Assembly (NCBI RefSeq): GCF_017837635.1
Contig: NZ_JAGJRS010000008.1
Coordinates: 24,525-88,524 of the forward strand
Direction of reading: 5' to 3'
Length of the DNA: 64,000 nucleotides
From: Frateuria flava
GTDB lineage: Bacteria; Pseudomonadota; Gammaproteobacteria; Xanthomonadales; Rhodanobacteraceae
Within the stretch, counting starts at the first letter, position 1; the number at the start of each line of letters is the position of its first letter. Position numbers and translations under genes: made by a program. The notes below the pieces were generated by a model. That model was given only the letters and a program-made list of their open reading frames with translations. It did no database searches and was not told the DNA's origin. Of the stretch, positions 55,428 to 64,000 are shown piece after piece.

Positions 55428-58400
55428 ATGCCAGGCCAGGGATGGGCACGCGCGTGCCTTTGTGCTGCGTTTCTTTTGGTGGTGAACGCTCCGGCAACAG
55501 CCACCGATGCCAGACCGGAGGACGAATACAAGAAGCTCGTCCGGGTCGACGAAAACATCCAGCCGCTGGGTGAGCATCCTTTCGGCGAAAACATCGGTCT
55601 GTACGACGGATCGCTGTCTTTCACCCAAACGGACGTGAGCTTGGGCGGCAACGGGCTTCCGCTGGCGCTCACTCGTCAGTTCCAGGTCGAACACGATCGG
55701 TATGTGCGCTCGCAGTTTGCTTTTGGCGACTGGGATCTGGTGCTGCCTCACCTGGAGACGATGACCGTCTCCGGCTTCGATCCGGTATTGCGTCGCATCA
55801 GCGGTTGGGAGGTCGAAACGGCCCCTGGCATCGATCCGAATTTGCGTTGCACGTATTTCAACACTCCGCCCACGGTAACCATGCAGCCAGGAGACTCGGC
55901 GCTTACCTCATGGGAGCCTAGGGATTGGTGGAAGGGCTATCACCTGGTTCTTCCCGGACAGGGAAGCCAGGACATGCTGGCCAATCACGATCCGGCAAGC
56001 CGTTCGGTATATCCGGCGGTAACCAAGAACCAGTGGCGCTTCAGTTGTCTGGGCTCCACCAGCAACGGCGCGCCTGGCGAAGGGTTCTTGGCGCAGGCGC
56101 CGGATGGCACGAGGTACTGGTTCGATGAGTTGGTCTATCGCGGTGCACAGGGGCTGGTGCGCCCGTTGTACGAATCCGGAATAGCGTCCAGGGCAGGCGG
56201 TGGAAGGATGGACGCGCTCTGGGCGTCGCGAGGGGACATTCTGGAGAATGTCATCGCATTGTTGTCCGGATCCTCGGTCGCGCATGCGGCCCCTTCTACG
56301 AACTCGATCCAGAGGCAAGTGGCCCAGATGTTGGTGACCCGGATTCAGGATCGTTTCGGGAACTGGCTGGTTTTCCAATACGACAGCGGCCTTTTGACCG
56401 GTATCACTGCCAGCGACGGACGCGCGCTGAGCGTCGAATACGTTCAAGGCACGCCGCGCATTCAAAAACTAGTGCTGCGAACGTCAACGGACGGGGTCCG
56501 CACCTGGACCTACGCCTATACCTCCGACGTGCTCGCTCCAGCCCTGAGCTCGGTGACCTTGCCTGACGGCAGCCAGTGGACATACGACCTCGGCAGTTTC
56601 GACGCCGCCTCGCTCAGCCCCGGCAACAACCATTCCAGTTGCGTGCAACTGGGCACGCCAACTTCGTTGGCCTCCGTCGTCGGCACGGTGACCCACCCGT
56701 CGGGGTTGCAGGGCATCTTTACGCTGAAACCGGTCAAGCGTGGCCGGTCGCTTGTGCCGCGCGATTGCAAGGGGATGGAGCGGTTCGACGAGGACGCGCA
56801 GGGAAGCTACGCCTCTATCCCGGATGCCTGGTATGGCCTCTCGATACAGGATCGAACCCTTTCGGGCGCAGGCATCCCTCCCGGCAGGACCTGGCAGTAC
56901 CGTTATTCGGCGCCCAACGAAAGCTGGTCGGACTGCACCGGCACGTGCGCGACCACGGTTTACACCGATGTCGAGAACCCCGACGGCAGCACGGTGCGCT
57001 ATCTCTTCAGCAACAAGTTCGATCACACCGAAAGCTTGTTGCTGAAGACCACCTACTACACGGGTGCCGCCGGTTCCGCGGCCCTGCGGACCGAAAGCAA
57101 CAGCTACGCAGATCCGGACACTGCTCCGCTCCCTGCCGAGGCTGGCGCTGTCCTGCAGGAAAACGTCAACACGCAACAGATAACCCGCTACTTCCCCCTC
57201 CAGCGGCGCCAGATCGTCCAGGATGGCGCGGACACGTACACCTGGGAGGTGGTGGCGTTCAACGGCTACGCCCAAGCGACAAGAGTCAAGCGCTACAACT
57301 CTTTTTCCAGCCAGGCGATGGAAGAAGACACGACGTACCTCAACGATACCGGTCTATGGGTGTTTGGCTTGCCCGAGCGGGTGACCAATCGGACCACCGG
57401 CAAGGTCGTGGACGAGTACACGTACAACACCAGCAACCTTACCCTTGCCAGCCGCGCGCATTTCGGCCAGACGGTGATGAGCTACGCCTTCAATGCGCAA
57501 GGCCAGTTGGCGAGCTTTACCGACGGCAGAGGAAATAGCACGACGCTGGATAGCTACAAGCGCGGCATCCCCCAGACGATTGACTATCCGGACGGCACGC
57601 ATCAACGCCTGGTGGTGGATGACTTTGGCCAGATCAAAAGCATCACCGATCAGGCCGGCGCCACGACTTCCTACGGCTACGACGCAATCGGCCGCTTGGC
57701 CCGCATCGACTATCCCGGCGCAGACGAGCAGGCCTGGTACCCCAGAACGTTCAGCTATGAGTTTGTGAATAGCGCTGAGCGCGGGGTGGCTGCCAACCAC
57801 TGGCGGCGCGTCGTCAGCAAGGGCGATCAACGCCAGGTGACTTACTTCGATGCGCTGCTCCAGCCGGTTCTGACCGACAGCTACATGGAAGGACGCGGCG
57901 ACTCCCACAGCAACGTGCGCGTCGACTACAACTACAAGGGCTTGACCACGCTCCAGTCTTATCCCGCCAGTGGTACTCCCGACCTGTCAGCGCTAGGCAC
58001 GGGCGTCCACAGCCTCTACGACCCGATCGGGCGACTGACCCTTACGCAACAGGATTCCGAGCTGGGCGCCTTGAGCACCTCCGTGGCCTATTTGTCCGGG
58101 GCGCGCAGAAAGGTGACCGACCCCAGGAACAAGGCGACCATCACCCGCTACCAGGTCTTCGACCAGCCCGTCTACGAAAGCCCTGTCACGGTCGATGCGC
58201 CTGCGGGCGTGTCCCAGGAAATTACCCGCAACATCTACGGCAATCCCACGGAGATCCGCCAATACGGTAGCTATAACGGGTTCACCGAGGACGAACGCAA
58301 GACGCTGGTCTACGACGACCAGCAGCGACTGTGCCGCACCATCGAGCCGGAGAGCGGCAGTGAAGTGTTGGCCTATGACGAGGCAGGCAATCTGGCCTGG

Positions 58401-61241
58401 AGCGCAGCAGGCCTGAGTCTCCCGGCGCCTACGACGGGTACCGAAGCCGATTGCGGGCGGACTCTTGTTCCCCCGGAGGCCAGAACAACCCGCGCTTACG
58501 ATCCGATGAACCGGGTGCTCTCCAGCCTCTATCCGCAGGGGACACCCGGTGTCGCCTTCCACTACCTCGCAACGGGGCAGATCGACAAGGCCTGTTCCGG
58601 CGCCGTGAGCTGGACCGCCGAGACGTGTTCCGGGTTCTCGATCTGGACGTACGGCTACAACGCCCTGGGGCAGATGAAGTCCGAGTCGCTCGACGTCGAG
58701 GGCCATCAATGGCCGATCACGTACAGCCATGATCGATACGGCAGCGTTTCCAGGATCACCTACCCTGATGGCAAGGAGCTCGATTACGCGCCCGATGCCA
58801 TGGGCCGCCCGTCCAAGGTGGGCGTCTACGCCGCCGACATCGTCTATTTCCCCAGCGGCAACGTGCAGTACTACCGCCTGGGTGACGGCACGGAATACAT
58901 GGGCGTGGAAAACGAGCGCCAGATCCTTGGAAGCCTCAACTATTTCCATCCATCGTCCGACCCTCACGCGCCCGAAGCGGTGCTGTCGCAGCAGTACACC
59001 TACGATCCCAGCGGCAACCTGACGATCGTGGACGCCCTTGACGATCGGCGAGACAAAAGCTTTGGCTACGACGACCTCAATCGCCTCACCTTCGCCCAGG
59101 CCACGGGCCTGTGGGGTACGGAGACCTATGCCTACGATCCGTTGAACAACCTGCGGCAGCTCAGTAGCGATGGCCTAAACCGCAGCTACGTTTACGACGG
59201 GTATCGCCATCTCGCGCAGATAACGGCGAACGGCTCCACGCTGCACACCTTCCATTACGACGCCCAGGGCAATGTCACGCAAAAGGACGGCACCAGCCTG
59301 GTGTTCGACAAGGCCAACCGGCTGACCCAGGTCGTAGGTGGAAGCGCCTATGCCTACGATGCGCACGGACGTCGGATCAAGAAGACAAGCCCGACCGGTG
59401 ACGTCTACTACCTCTACACCACCGACGGCCGCCTGCTTTACCAGTTTGATGCGGCCGCCAACGTTGAGACCGACTACGTCTACCTTGGCCGCAAGCTGCT
59501 GGCCGAAGTCCATCGCAACGTTGGCGACCTGGTGCTCAACCCACCAGCGAACATCTACTTCAGCAATGCCCCGAATGACGGCAGCTATACCGTGGGATGG
59601 TTCCAGGTTCCCACGGCGCGCTACGAGTTGCAGGAGAGCCCGGACAGCGGTGCCAGCTGGCACGAGGTCTACAGCGGCACTGTCAACAGCAAGAGCTTCA
59701 GTGGGCAGGCTGCCGGCAGCTACCTGTATCGGGTGCGTGCATGCACGCAAGAGTGCAGCGATTGGCGTGAGTCCCCTGCGATGGGGGTCTGGCCGCAGTT
59801 GGCTACCGTCACCGTGCCAACCGGCCTGCAGAGCGCCAGTTTCACTGTCAGCTGGACACGGCCAAGCACGGCAACCCGCTTCGACGTCGATCAGCAGCAG
59901 GACGGCGGCAACTGGGTGCGTATCGCAACGGACACGCCCGGGCTGTCGATCTCGCGGTCCGGGCTTGCCGTAGGCAGCTATGTCTACCGCGTCGCGGCCA
60001 AGAGCAGCTACGGCAGCCGGGGATGGGCAGCGTCCGAGCCGGTAACCGTGCTCTATGCACCTACCGCAATGCCTTCGCTGAGCGTTCCGTCGGTAAGCAG
60101 CCAGGCCAGCTACACGGTCAGCTGGAGTGCCGTGGCGAACGCCGACCGCTATGAGTTGGAGGAGCAGCAGGATGCCGGCGCCTGGGGCGCCCGGTACAAC
60201 GGCGCCAGCCGCTCTACGGTCGTCAGCGGCGTCACCAACGGCGCGCACTACGGCTACCGGGTCAGGGGCTGCAACGCAGTCGGTTGCGGGCCCTATAGCG
60301 CGGTCGCGACCGTGGCGATCGCCATTCCGCCGCCAGCGCCCACGGCCGTGTACGCCAACGACCTGCGCGTCAATCCCAAGCTCGAAACCCTGACGGTGGT
60401 GTGGCAGGCGTCCGCTGGCGCAACGTACTACGAAGTCAAGGATGCCGACACCGGTAGCGTGGTGGGCAGCACGACCGGTACGTCCAAAGAGGTGGAGAGC
60501 GTCTACGACGGGCCGCTTTCCATGCACTCGTATGCCGTACGTGCGTGCAACCCGTACGCCTGCAGCGGCTGGGTCAGCGCTGTCCAGCGCGATGTGTACA
60601 ACCCGCCCAGCACGGCGCCGAGCCTGAGTGCCCCCAGCACCAATGGAACGGGCAGCTATACGGTGAGCTGGGGCACGGTCTTCCAGGCCTCCAGCTACAC
60701 CTTGCAGGAGAGCGTCAACGGCGGTGCCTGGTCCACGGTCTACAGCGGCGGCGGCACGTCCAGGTCGTTCAGCGGCAAGGCGGTTGCGAGCTACCGCTAT
60801 CGGGTCATGGCCTCCAACAGCGGTGGCAATGGGCCGTGGAGCGCCACCGTGACCGTCACGGTAGCGATCGTCACCAACGTGACGGGCGTGACGGCGCAGG
60901 TACGGTGGGTCAGCACGGGGTTCAGTGCGATAGCCAGCGCCCCCTCGCTCAAGGCGGCCCCCGCCGGTTCGACGGACGTCTCGCCGAGCATGATGCCGCC
61001 ACCGCCCGAGCCGACCTACGCGTGGTTCCTCACCGCCAGCTGGAACGGGGCGACCGGTGCGACGCGGTATGAGGTACGGGCGACCGATACGGTCACGGGA
61101 GCGGTCAAGACTTTCAACGTCACGACGCTCTCCATCCCGGCCACCGAGGTCAGTCATTCCGGGCAGAGCGTCACGGCACGTGCCTGTGATGCCAACGGCT
61201 GCTCGGCGTGGTCCAGCCCGGTGACGGCGGTGAAGCTATGA
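55428..61241 (+). CDS. Large Rhs/YD-repeat secreted protein with C-terminal fibronectin-type domains, lacking the Rhs core
   Basis: About 1,937 residues. ATG 55428 is preferred to 55422 by spacing from AGGGG. A Sec signal (~1-25) is followed by a β-rich Rhs N-terminal part, then many YD repeats from ~300 to ~1,365 (for example YGYDAIGRLARIDYPG, YAYDAHGRRIKKTSPTG). From ~1,367 there are about five to six fibronectin type III-like units (SYTVSWxx...YELQE/YxYRVRAC...). Unlike complete Rhs proteins it ends without the core RYYDPxxGRFLSxDP; that lies in the next gene, whose start is coupled or near. The protein is likely a secreted β-cage shell. Its fibronectin segment is duplicated downstream. 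Confidence 0.88.
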   Translation: MPGQGWARACLCAAFLLVVNAPATATDARPEDEYKKLVRVDENIQPLGEHPFGENIGLYDGSLSFTQTDVSLGGNGLPLALTRQFQVEHDRYVRSQFAFGDWDLVLPHLETMTVSGFDPVLRRISGWEVETAPGIDPNLRCTYFNTPPTVTMQPGDSALTSWEPRDWWKGYHLVLPGQGSQDMLANHDPASRSVYPAVTKNQWRFSCLGSTSNGAPGEGFLAQAPDGTRYWFDELVYRGAQGLVRPLYESGIASRAGGGRMDALWASRGDILENVIALLSGSSVAHAAPSTNSIQRQVAQMLVTRIQDRFGNWLVFQYDSGLLTGITASDGRALSVEYVQGTPRIQKLVLRTSTDGVRTWTYAYTSDVLAPALSSVTLPDGSQWTYDLGSFDAASLSPGNNHSSCVQLGTPTSLASVVGTVTHPSGLQGIFTLKPVKRGRSLVPRDCKGMERFDEDAQGSYASIPDAWYGLSIQDRTLSGAGIPPGRTWQYRYSAPNESWSDCTGTCATTVYTDVENPDGSTVRYLFSNKFDHTESLLLKTTYYTGAAGSAALRTESNSYADPDTAPLPAEAGAVLQENVNTQQITRYFPLQRRQIVQDGADTYTWEVVAFNGYAQATRVKRYNSFSSQAMEEDTTYLNDTGLWVFGLPERVTNRTTGKVVDEYTYNTSNLTLASRAHFGQTVMSYAFNAQGQLASFTDGRGNSTTLDSYKRGIPQTIDYPDGTHQRLVVDDFGQIKSITDQAGATTSYGYDAIGRLARIDYPGADEQAWYPRTFSYEFVNSAERGVAANHWRRVVSKGDQRQVTYFDALLQPVLTDSYMEGRGDSHSNVRVDYNYKGLTTLQSYPASGTPDLSALGTGVHSLYDPIGRLTLTQQDSELGALSTSVAYLSGARRKVTDPRNKATITRYQVFDQPVYESPVTVDAPAGVSQEITRNIYGNPTEIRQYGSYNGFTEDERKTLVYDDQQRLCRTIEPESGSEVLAYDEAGNLAWSAAGLSLPAPTTGTEADCGRTLVPPEARTTRAYDPMNRVLSSLYPQGTPGVAFHYLATGQIDKACSGAVSWTAETCSGFSIWTYGYNALGQMKSESLDVEGHQWPITYSHDRYGSVSRITYPDGKELDYAPDAMGRPSKVGVYAADIVYFPSGNVQYYRLGDGTEYMGVENERQILGSLNYFHPSSDPHAPEAVLSQQYTYDPSGNLTIVDALDDRRDKSFGYDDLNRLTFAQATGLWGTETYAYDPLNNLRQLSSDGLNRSYVYDGYRHLAQITANGSTLHTFHYDAQGNVTQKDGTSLVFDKANRLTQVVGGSAYAYDAHGRRIKKTSPTGDVYYLYTTDGRLLYQFDAAANVETDYVYLGRKLLAEVHRNVGDLVLNPPANIYFSNAPNDGSYTVGWFQVPTARYELQESPDSGASWHEVYSGTVNSKSFSGQAAGSYLYRVRACTQECSDWRESPAMGVWPQLATVTVPTGLQSASFTVSWTRPSTATRFDVDQQQDGGNWVRIATDTPGLSISRSGLAVGSYVYRVAAKSSYGSRGWAASEPVTVLYAPTAMPSLSVPSVSSQASYTVSWSAVANADRYELEEQQDAGAWGARYNGASRSTVVSGVTNGAHYGYRVRGCNAVGCGPYSAVATVAIAIPPPAPTAVYANDLRVNPKLETLTVVWQASAGATYYEVKDADTGSVVGSTTGTSKEVESVYDGPLSMHSYAVRACNPYACSGWVSAVQRDVYNPPSTAPSLSAPSTNGTGSYTVSWGTVFQASSYTLQESVNGGAWSTVYSGGGTSRSFSGKAVASYRYRVMASNSGGNGPWSATVTVTVAIVTNVTGVTAQVRWVSTGFSAIASAPSLKAAPAGSTDVSPSMMPPPPEPTYAWFLTASWNGATGATRYEVRATDTVTGAVKTFNVTTLSIPATEVSHSGQSVTARACDANGCSAWSSPVTAVKL

Positions 61242-61303
61242 GGCGGGAGGGGGAGGGCAAGCGCGTTGGCGCGATCCGGCCGTGGATCAGGGAGGGAGCA
61301 ATC

Positions 61304-62221
61304 GTGAAAGCATCAGGTTGGAGAGGCGCGGCGTGGGCGCGCGTTGCGGCGGTCGTGCTGACATTGCTGAGCCTGTGCTGGGGTGGCCCGGCGCCGGCGG
61401 CGGAAACGACGACGTACGTGTTGACGGATGTGCAGGGCACGGTGCTGGCGCGGGAGGATGCGCAGGGCAACATCATCGCGCGGTACGACTATCGGCCCTA
61501 TGGCAAGCAGCAGGCGGGGCCGGTGGCAGCGGGGCCGGGGTATACGGGGCATGTGGAGGATCCGGATACCGGGCTCGTTTACATGCAGCAGCGGTATTAC
61601 GATCCGGAGGTCGGGCGGTTCCTTAGCGTGGATCCCGTTCCCGTTCTTGCAGGCGAAGTGGCGACATTTAACAGATTTTCCTATGCAGATAACGAGCCTG
61701 TAGGCAACTTTGATCCGTTTGGTGAATCGTGCGAAGGTCAACGCGGCCCATGCTCGGACGATGATGAACCATCAATGCCTAAGCCACTTCCCGTGTCCCC
61801 GCAGGTCCAGAGGATGCGCGATACAGCCGATTGCGGGGGATGTATTCAGCCGAGCATTGCCGCTTACGTGCAGGCAAGCTCGTCGTCGTCCAATAAACCC
61901 TCCTCCAATGCTTCTGGCATATTGTCGGTGGCCTCAATATCACCGATATTTAAGCTCCCCCCGGGGCGAACAATATTTCGAAACACGTTGTCAAAAAAAG
62001 TTCTCAAATGGGTTGATGATAAAGCATCGAAGGCATTGCTAAAAAAGCTATCCCTCAAAACTTTGAGCATTAGCAAAAGCGGCCTCGCGGAGGCAACCCC
62101 TTGGACTTTTTTTGCCGGAGCAATGACTCATGTCGACGATCTTGGTGGATGTGAGCATGGGGTATGCGCCGATGAGGTTCCGGCCAGTGAACGCCTTCCG
62201 CCACCAAAAGTAGGTGAATAA
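61304..62221 (+). CDS. Secreted Rhs-core protein with C-terminal polymorphic domain (candidate toxin)
   Basis: 305 residues from GTG 61304, which follows GGAGGG at 7 nt; an ATG at 61238 overlapping the previous stop is an alternative giving 22 more residues. A signal peptide (~1-29) leads to TYVLTDVQGTVLAREDAQGN, the Rhs core with RYDYRPYGKQ, YTGHVEDPDTGLVYMQQRYY and DPEVGRFLSVDPVPV. After FSYADNEPVGNFDPFGE the last ~160 residues are unlike any domain I know, Ser/Lys-rich and encoded by clearly AT-richer DNA. Position after the core matches a polymorphic toxin tip. Activity unknown; no nuclease or ADP-ribosylation motif is visible. Confidence 0.82.
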   Translation: MKASGWRGAAWARVAAVVLTLLSLCWGGPAPAAETTTYVLTDVQGTVLAREDAQGNIIARYDYRPYGKQQAGPVAAGPGYTGHVEDPDTGLVYMQQRYYDPEVGRFLSVDPVPVLAGEVATFNRFSYADNEPVGNFDPFGESCEGQRGPCSDDDEPSMPKPLPVSPQVQRMRDTADCGGCIQPSIAAYVQASSSSSNKPSSNASGILSVASISPIFKLPPGRTIFRNTLSKKVLKWVDDKASKALLKKLSLKTLSISKSGLAEATPWTFFAGAMTHVDDLGGCEHGVCADEVPASERLPPPKVGE

Positions 62222-62471
62222 GTTGTCAAGAAAACTTCTGATTACTTTGTTCTGGCTGCCCATGATCTTCTTTGGGGAGGTGGCTGGGCGCGAGCTGTTC
62301 AGTGCGGGAACTTTTGCTTTTTACTCGTTCCTCACGCTTTGGGTATTTCTTAATGTCGTATTGGTTCTTAAGGTATGTGCGGTTAATGGGAGAATATTGG
62401 TCATCAGGATGGCCACGTACTTTTTTGCGGAATCCGCTGCGCTACTGATAGTATTGAAGGTTGCCTCTTAG
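62214..62471 (+). CDS. Small two-helix membrane protein, candidate immunity protein
   Basis: Up to 85 residues from GTG 62214, overlapping the previous gene by 8 bp; TTG 62223 is an alternative start. Two or three hydrophobic segments (LLITLFWLPMIFFGE, FYSFLTLWVFLNVVLVLKVC, YFFAESAALLIVL) with short loops make it an integral inner-membrane protein. It is AT-rich like the end of the gene before it. A tiny membrane gene overlapping a polymorphic toxin tip is the usual place for an immunity gene. No family is recognised. Confidence 0.6.
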   Translation: MNKLSRKLLITLFWLPMIFFGEVAGRELFSAGTFAFYSFLTLWVFLNVVLVLKVCAVNGRILVIRMATYFFAESAALLIVLKVAS

Positions 62472-62510
62472 GGTCAATAAAAAGGGGTGGGAGTAGTTAA
62501 ATCTTGTCCA

Positions 62511-62575
62511 CTATGACGTGCCATGGTCGGCTGGTAGCGGCCCGCCCAGTATTATTTCAATCATCCGTTAAATTA
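62511..62575 (-). pseudogene. REP-associated transposase, decayed C-terminal scrap
   Basis: The minus strand reads RMIEIILGGPLPADHGTS then stop. It parallels the C-terminus of the larger fragment at 62807-63060 (RMVEATLGRPAVS), including shared DNA such as CCGTT at the boundary, so it is a second, more diverged copy. Confidence 0.5.
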
Positions 62576-62694
62576 AATGGGGCGTAGAAAATTTAATCGG
62601 TACGAGGTTGCACCGGCACCGGCGTAAGCTCCCCCACTAGGCAGACATCTCGAAAGTAGAACTTTTTGGCATCGTTTCCGAGCCAGGAGGTTCC

Positions 62695-62772
62695 ATAAAG
62701 AAGTCGAAGTTCACCGAGACGCATATCGTCTCGATCCTCAAGCAGGCCGACGCCGGGGTGCCCGGCAATTAA
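62695..62772 (+). pseudogene. IS3-family transposase OrfA remnant
   Basis: An AGGAGG site is followed by a degenerate start (ATA) and KKSKFTETHIVSILKQADAG then VPGN and stop. This is the first ~25 residues of an IS3-type OrfA, cut short. No orfB or terminal repeats are seen. Confidence 0.75.
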
Positions 62773-62806
62773 AGGGGACGTAGGTAATTAAGTTGAGCCG
62801 GGGCAA

Positions 62807-63060
62807 CTAGCTTTCGTCACTTGTGGCACGCCTTGGCCGGCCGCGCGGTCGGCTGACGGCGGGTCGCCCCAGTGTTGCTTCGACCATCCGTTGGAAGCGT
62901 TCGTCACCAAGGACACGTTCTTGTTGGGCGTAGGTACGCAGGCGCTGGAGCTCTTCGATAGTGATGCCGGCGTCCAGCCAGGCTCTATAAGCAATCGCGC
63001 GGTCCCGTGCATTCTTGCCCATGCCCAAATAAAGCGGATGGGGCGCAACGAGCGGGTCGC
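62807..63060 (-). pseudogene. REP-associated tyrosine transposase (RAYT/Y1), C-terminal remnant
   Basis: The minus strand reads HPLYLGMGKNARDRAIAYRA, then WLDAGITIEELQRLRTYAQQ, VLGDERFQRMVEATLGRP and an Arg/Pro-rich end. This is the conserved C-terminal third of RAYT transposases; the catalytic HUH region is missing. Flanking GGGGACGTAGGTAATTAAG is of the RAYT-linked type. Confidence 0.7.
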
Positions 63061-63101
63061 TCGCGCGGGCCAGGTGGGTGTGGACGCTCGACCACCGGAA
63101 C

Positions 63102-63534
63102 GGGAGCTAACGGGGTCAGGTTCACTTACTGGGTGCAATACAACCGGCTGCGGGCCCTATGGTGCGGTCGCGACCGTGGCAATCGCCATCCCGCCACCGG
63201 CGCCCACGGGCGTGTACGCCAACGACCTGCGCGTCAATCCCAAGCTCGAAACCCTGACGGTCGTGTGGCAGGTATCCGCTGGCGCCACGTACTACGAAGT
63301 CACGGATGCCGACACCGGCAGCGTCGTGGGCAGCACGGCCGGGACGTCCAAAGAGGTGGAGAGCGTCTACGACGGGCCGCTTTCCATGCACTCGTATGCC
63401 GTGCGTGCCTGCAACCCGTACGCCTGCAGCGGCTGGGTCAGCGCTGTCCAGCGCGATGTGTACAACCCGCCCAGCACGGCGCCGAGCCTGAGTGCCCCCA
63501 GCACCAATGGAACGGGCAGCTATACGGTGAGCTG
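63102..63534 (+). pseudogene. Orphan fibronectin cassette 1 (partial copy of 60270-60670)
   Basis: From GCTAACGGGGTCAGGTTC it enters a near-identical copy of the large Rhs protein's fibronectin region (GVYANDLRVNPKLETLTVVW, YEVTDADTGSVVGST, AQRDVYNPPSTAPSLSAPS-like VQRDVYNPPSTAPSLSAPS) and stops at GTGAGCTGGGG. It has no start codon or signal; the unit is 433 bp, not divisible by three, so it cannot read into the next copy in frame. Confidence 0.8.
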
Positions 63535-64000
63535 GGGAGCTAACGGGGTCAGGTTCACTTACTGGGTGCAATACAACCGGCTGCGGGCCTTATGGCGCGG
63601 TCGCGACCGTGGCAATCGCCATCCCGCCACCGGCGCCCACGGGGGTGTACGCCAACGACCTGCGCGTCAATCCCAAGCTCGAAACCCTGACGGTCGTGTG
63701 GCAGGCATCCGCTGGCGCCACGTACTACGAGGTCAAGGATGCCGACACCGGTAGCGTCGTGGGTAGCACGACCGGTACGTCCAAAGAGGTGGAGAGCGTC
63801 TACGACGGGCCGCTTTCCATGCACTCGTATGCCGTGCATGCGTGCAACCCCTACGCCTGCAGCGCCTGGGTCAACGCCGTTCAACGCGACGTGTACAACC
63901 CGCCCAGCGCGGCGCCGAGCCTGAGTGCCCCTGGCACCAATGGAACGGGCAGCTACACGGTGAGCTGGGGCGCGGTCTTCCAGGCCTCCAGCTACACCTT
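63535..64000 (+). pseudogene. Orphan fibronectin cassette 2 (incomplete at window end)
   Basis: It begins with the same junction GCTAACGGGGTCAGGTTC as cassette 1 and repeats the same fibronectin region (VVWQASAGATYYEVKDADTG, AVHACNPYACSAWVNAVQRD), continuing past the point where cassette 1 stops into VSWGAVFQASSYT, still open at 64000. It may continue as another Rhs gene or tip. Confidence 0.75.

Noticed and set aside
55908..56465. Minus-strand gene opposite the Rhs N-terminal part
   Set aside because: No ribosome site and no recognisable domain; the plus-strand frame is uninterrupted and conserved in character.
63007..63543. Coding gene of 178 codons across the cassette
   Set aside because: The frame is not the one giving the fibronectin protein; it is a shadow with Arg/Gln-rich composition.

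Overview
The window is high-GC DNA from a gammaproteobacterium, most likely Xanthomonadales/Lysobacterales and within that Rhodanobacteraceae (Dyella, Rhodanobacter, Luteibacter or Frateuria type). This placement is inferred from flagellar gene order (flgBCDEFGHIJKL-fliC-fliD-fliS-PilZ-fleQ-fliEFGHIJK-fliLMNOPQR-flhBA-flhFG-fliA-cheYZA-motCD-cheW), from FleQ/sigma-54/sigma-28 control, and from the dense small palindromic repeats. No rRNA marker is present to confirm it.

Layout. 1-5114: housekeeping genes (3' end of coaD, a small lipoprotein, a YfhL-type ferredoxin, gamma-glutamyltransferase, an MBL-fold hydrolase, a TMEM43-like membrane protein). 5449-9680, minus strand: an EAL/HDOD protein, flgN, flgM, flgA and a soluble chemoreceptor. 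10366-52783, plus strand: cheV, then an almost complete flagellar and chemotaxis regulon of about 42 genes. 53194-54874, minus strand: a DsrE-family protein and a diheme cytochrome c lipoprotein resembling thiosulfate dehydrogenase. 55428-64000: an accessory Rhs locus with a 1,937-residue YD-repeat/fibronectin-like protein, a separate secreted Rhs-core protein with a C-terminal domain of unknown type, a small two-helix membrane protein (candidate immunity), transposase remnants, and two orphan duplicated fibronectin cassettes, the last running off the window.

How it works together. Sigma-54 (GG-N10-GC) promoters are visible upstream of flgB, the PilZ gene, fleQ, fliE, fliK and fliL, so the FleQ activator encoded here probably drives the basal body, export and hook genes. 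Sigma-28 promoters are visible upstream of flgM, the soluble chemoreceptor, cheV and fliC, so FliA, released when FlgM is exported, drives late genes. FlhF/FlhG set flagellar placement and number. CheY, CheZ, CheA, CheW, CheV and MotC/MotD link signalling to the motor.

Most unusual features: (1) the split Rhs locus with a candidate toxin/immunity pair and downstream cassette duplications; (2) four families of short palindromic repeats between flagellar genes, several of which entered coding sequence and now encode protein (FlgI leader, FlhF linker, FliO start, FliA tail); (3) a CheA linker carrying three copies of an acidic motif resembling the CheY-binding peptides of FliM and CheZ.
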